Shown here: positions 5,504-7,651 of the stretch, in pieces
Numbering within the stretch: the first letter of the stretch is position 1
Layout of the letters: each line of letters opens with the position of its first letter
From: an uncultured Clostridia bacterium
Lineage (GTDB): Bacteria; Bacillota; Clostridia; UBA1381
Length of the DNA: 7,651 nucleotides
Direction: 5' to 3'
Assembly: GCA_934454035.1 (NCBI GenBank)
Contig: CAKSFY010000107.1
Coordinates: 1 to 7,651, forward strand
Notes under the pieces: generated by a model
The model's input: only the letters and a program-made list of their open reading frames with translations
The model's database searches: none
Told to the model about the DNA's origin: nothing
Position numbers and translations under genes: made by a program

Positions 5504-6617
5504 CTTTATGTTCCTCCAACTGCTTTAAGCATTTTTTCATAAATTTTGCCATTTCCTCGACAGCAGGGATTGTAACCGCATTTCCGAACTGCTTATATTG
5601 CTGTGCTTTTCCAACTCCGTCCGGGAATGAAAATGTATCTTTGCCATCCTTATTCATAAATCCGTAATTGATAAACCCTTGCAGTTTTCCCCATTCACGA
5701 GGTGTCATAACCCTTATACCCTTATCGTTGAGAGGGGTTTTTCGCAACGGAAGTTTCATTCCGGCAATTCCCTCACGCATATCGATTACAAGATTTCTTT
5801 CTTTTCCGGAACCTCCGGTTGCAAGCAATGCATTTGATACCGGACTTTCTATTTCGGGTAAATTAACTATTTTATATCCGAAGCCGTTTCCTTTCGATTC
5901 GTGTCTTGCTTTATGGCGTTCCAATGTTTCGACATATCCGGAAGCCAGGAAAAACTCCGGCTCGGCATTCATTTCAAGCAAATCATTCAAATCGTCATAA
6001 ATTTTCTTTGTGCGTTTTTCCGGCAGAGTGTTCGGTAAATTGTCTACCTCATCGCCCCAAAATTCTCTGTCAAATCCCATAATATAAACACGAGGTCTGT
6101 TCTGCGGAACACCGAAATTTCTCGAATTTCTTACAAAGGTTTTGGCATTGTATTTGATTTTACCGTTTTCCGATTGCACACCGATAACTTTATAATTCAA
6201 TTCCTCCGCAAGTGTCCTTATTATAGTGTCAAATGTTTCGCCTTTGTTGTGCGTAATTAAATTATCAACATTTTCAAGCATAAACGCTTTCGGTCTTGTC
6301 CTTTTAATCATATCGGCAATATCAAAGAACAAAGTACCTCTTGTCTTATCGTGAAACCCCAACTGCTTCCCGGCTCTGCTGAATGCCTGGCAAGGGAAAC
6401 CCGCCAATAATATATCATAATTCGTATTCTCAACTTTTTGCTTAAATTCTTCCGAGGTTATATCATTTTGAGGGTTATCACCGTATAAATGCTTGTATGT
6501 CATACACGCATACTTATCTATCTCAGCCGACAAAATATTTTTAAAACCTCCGGCAAGCTCATATCCTCGCCGTATTCCGCCGATACCGGCACATAAATCT
6601 ATCATTTTATACATCAT
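5490..6617 (-). CDS. DNA cytosine-5 methyltransferase, M.HpaII-like (predicted CCGG)
   Basis: A 375-residue C5-methyltransferase: motif I DLCAGIGG (7-14), IV AGFPCQAFS with catalytic C76, VI ENV (115-117), VIII QNRPR (172-176), LQGF (312-315), X GNAV (345-348). The recognition region contains RHESKGNGFGY (238-248) and KERNLVID (272-279), which I recall as closely matching M.HpaII, so CCGG with the inner or outer C methylated is the likely target. Residues about 145-165 (VIGVQSENGKIKYNAKTFVR) form an insertion before motif VIII. The ATG overlaps the vsr stop as ATGA, with GAGGAG about 7 nt upstream. A second ATG follows immediately and a third at codon 5. It protects the host from the HpaII-like enzyme encoded directly downstream; the Vsr gene in front handles T:G mismatches created when its product 5mC deaminates. 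Confidence 0.94.
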   Translation of the reverse strand: MMYKMIDLCAGIGGIRRGYELAGGFKNILSAEIDKYACMTYKHLYGDNPQNDITSEEFKQKVENTNYDILLAGFPCQAFSRAGKQLGFHDKTRGTLFFDIADMIKRTRPKAFMLENVDNLITHNKGETFDTIIRTLAEELNYKVIGVQSENGKIKYNAKTFVRNSRNFGVPQNRPRVYIMGFDREFWGDEVDNLPNTLPEKRTKKIYDDLNDLLEMNAEPEFFLASGYVETLERHKARHESKGNGFGYKIVNLPEIESPVSNALLATGGSGKERNLVIDMREGIAGMKLPLRKTPLNDKGIRVMTPREWGKLQGFINYGFMNKDGKDTFSFPDGVGKAQQYKQFGNAVTIPAVEEMAKFMKKCLKQLEEHKDERQ

Positions 6618-7030
6618 CGCAATTCTCCTCTTACTGCTTTTTCAATTATATCGGCACAACCGCCGGCGTTTTTCTTGATTTCTTTACCCCAAAACCTTAA
6701 AACCGTCCAACCTTGTTTTTGCAATTCCTCCGTAACTTCTTTGTCACGCTCCATATTGCGTTCTATTTTCGGTATCCAAAATTCTTGGTGAGATTTAAAG
6801 TCTTTTTTTCTTTCTTCCCAATTAAATCCGTGCCAAAATTCGCTGTCGCAAAATACAGCAACTTTTTTACCCTTAAAAATCAAATCCGGTTTACCGAATA
6901 TACTTGTTACATTTTTTTGATACCTTAAACCTCTGCTCCAAAGCTCTTTTCTTAGTGCAATTTCAATTTTGGAATCCTTATTTTTAACCTGTTTCATATT
7001 GAAACTGATTTGTTCTTTCGTCTTTTTCAT
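6614..7030 (-). CDS. vsr: Very-short-patch-repair (Vsr) DNA mismatch endonuclease
   Basis: A 138-residue protein with the Vsr signature: FNMKQVKNKDSKIEIALRK (10-28), GLRYQKN (34-40), FGKPDLIF with the catalytic-type D49, VFCDSEFWHG (59-68) with H67, and IPKIERNMERD (86-96) through GWTVLRFW (107-114). Vsr enzymes nick 5' of T in T:G mismatches arising from deaminated 5-methylcytosine and start short-patch repair. Compared with E. coli Vsr, the T-H pair before FWH is C-D and the zinc-binding Cys/His cluster after FWH is absent, as in many non-enteric homologues. Placement directly before a CCGG-type C5-methyltransferase, with a 4-nt ATGA overlap, says it serves that enzyme's sites. The ribosome site is weak (GAGATGAT), so it is probably translated from the gene 15 nt upstream. 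Confidence 0.92.
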   Translation of the reverse strand: MKKTKEQISFNMKQVKNKDSKIEIALRKELWSRGLRYQKNVTSIFGKPDLIFKGKKVAVFCDSEFWHGFNWEERKKDFKSHQEFWIPKIERNMERDKEVTEELQKQGWTVLRFWGKEIKKNAGGCADIIEKAVRGELR

Positions 7031-7045
7031 TACATCATCTCATTT

Positions 7046-7651
7046 TTAATACTTCAAAACTCTGTTAAACGCAAGTTCGCAAAATTCTCTCGATATTTCT
7101 ATACCCATTGATTTTCTGTCAAGCATTTTTGAGGCAACAATTGTTGTACCGCTACCCATAAACGGATCCAAAACTATATCACCGACATAGCTGAACAATT
7201 TAATGCATCTTTTCGGAAGTTCGACGGGAAAAGGTGCGGGGTGTCCTATTTTCTTTTTGCTTTCACCCGAAAAAGTCCACATTCCGTTTGTCCATTGTGT
7301 AAATTCATCTTTTGTGGTATCTGATTTACCTCGTTTTGCTTTTTTCCACTCATCTTTATACATTACGACAATAAGCTCAACGGGCGCTATTATATGCGGA
7401 GAGCTTGCACTCATAAAGCTGCCTCTTGCACTGCTTTTTGAAATATTACCCTCGTTCCATATAATTGTTGTTCTGTATTGCCAACCGACTTGCTTTGCTA
7501 TATAAGTAATGTCGGCTCCCAGACTTCTCTGCGTACCTTTTCCCGTATCGACAGGAATGTTCATACACAGCCTACCGTCCGACTTCGCCCAATACAGGCA
7601 TTTTTCCAACCATTTATATGTAAAATCAAGATATTCCTCATAGCTCAAATT
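7046..7651 (-). CDS. Beta-class DNA amino-methyltransferase (N4-C or N6-A), 5' end outside window
   Basis: The frame is open to the right edge; the TTG at 7646-7648 is an internal leucine codon (NLSYEEYLDF...), not a start. About 201 codons are visible. LDPFMGSGTT near the C-terminus is the SAM-binding motif I, and GIEISREFCELAFNRV follows it. Motif I lying C-terminal implies that the catalytic (D/S/N)PPY motif is upstream, the order of beta-class N4-cytosine/N6-adenine methyltransferases. Visible before it are WLEKCLYWAKSDGRLCMNIP, the KQVGWQYRTTIIWNEGNIS segment and APVELIVVMYK. The gene ends 15 nt before vsr and so belongs to the same operon. HpaII-type systems do not need a second methylase, so it may add protection at the same site or belong to another module beyond the edge. 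Its specificity cannot be read. Confidence 0.9.
   Translation of the reverse strand, partial: NLSYEEYLDFTYKWLEKCLYWAKSDGRLCMNIPVDTGKGTQRSLGADITYIAKQVGWQYRTTIIWNEGNISKSSARGSFMSASSPHIIAPVELIVVMYKDEWKKAKRGKSDTTKDEFTQWTNGMWTFSGESKKKIGHPAPFPVELPKRCIKLFSYVGDIVLDPFMGSGTTIVASKMLDRKSMGIEISREFCELAFNRVLKY

Noticed and set aside
3355..6617. The two C5-methyltransferases as a recent duplication
   Set aside because: Their recognition regions and flanking motifs differ strongly (DLCAGIGG versus DLFCGVGG, RHESKGNGFGY only in one), so they are distant paralogues.
7646..7648. TTG as the start of the right-most methyltransferase
   Set aside because: The frame continues to the window edge, no ribosome site is visible, and the catalytic PPY motif must lie further upstream, so this codon is internal.

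Overview
The DNA is AT-rich, with strong AGGAGG-type ribosome sites, tightly packed genes and rho-independent terminators. Together with a RepA_N-type plasmid or ICE replication initiator, this points to a low-GC Bacillota, most likely a gut-type Clostridia. It looks like the accessory region of a mobile element (plasmid, ICE or integrated remnant) rather than core chromosome. Species cannot be read from the sequence.

Left part, 1-1511. A replication initiator gene (repA, minus strand) runs off the left edge. It carries two sets of direct repeats inside its coding sequence, 23-bp palindromic units and 15-bp units, where RepA_N replicons usually keep their origin. Upstream of it is a leader of about 240 nt with an extended -10 promoter, an inverted repeat, an orphan Shine-Dalgarno and a terminator-like hairpin just before the repA ribosome site. 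The leader abuts the last 63 codons of a tyrosine integrase on the plus strand, which is a 5'-truncated remnant, so an old recombination junction lies at about 851-857. A non-coding stretch follows (1102-1511) with a minus-strand terminator, an integrase-arm-like tandem repeat and a weak att-like motif.

Right part, 1512-7651. Seven minus-strand genes sit head to tail with gaps of 15 nt or less, or overlaps, so they probably form one operon read right to left. In transcription order they are: a beta-class amino-methyltransferase (5' end outside the window), a Vsr-type mismatch endonuclease, a C5-cytosine methyltransferase like M.HpaII, an HpaII-family restriction endonuclease, a second C5-cytosine methyltransferase, a DUF262 protein and a HEPN-domain protein. 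The first four make a CCGG-type restriction-modification module: the C5 enzyme protects CCGG, the HpaII-like enzyme cuts unprotected CCGG, and Vsr repairs T:G mismatches from deaminated 5mC. The last three form a second, less understood module in which a different methyltransferase is paired with a DUF262 switch-like protein that lacks its usual HNH nuclease and with a HEPN putative RNase. Base composition and CCGG density change sharply between the modules (16 CCGG sites in 4424-7030, one in 1512-4410), so they probably have separate origins and were joined under one transcript.

The best candidate for an undescribed system is the methyltransferase-DUF262-HEPN cassette at 1512-4410.
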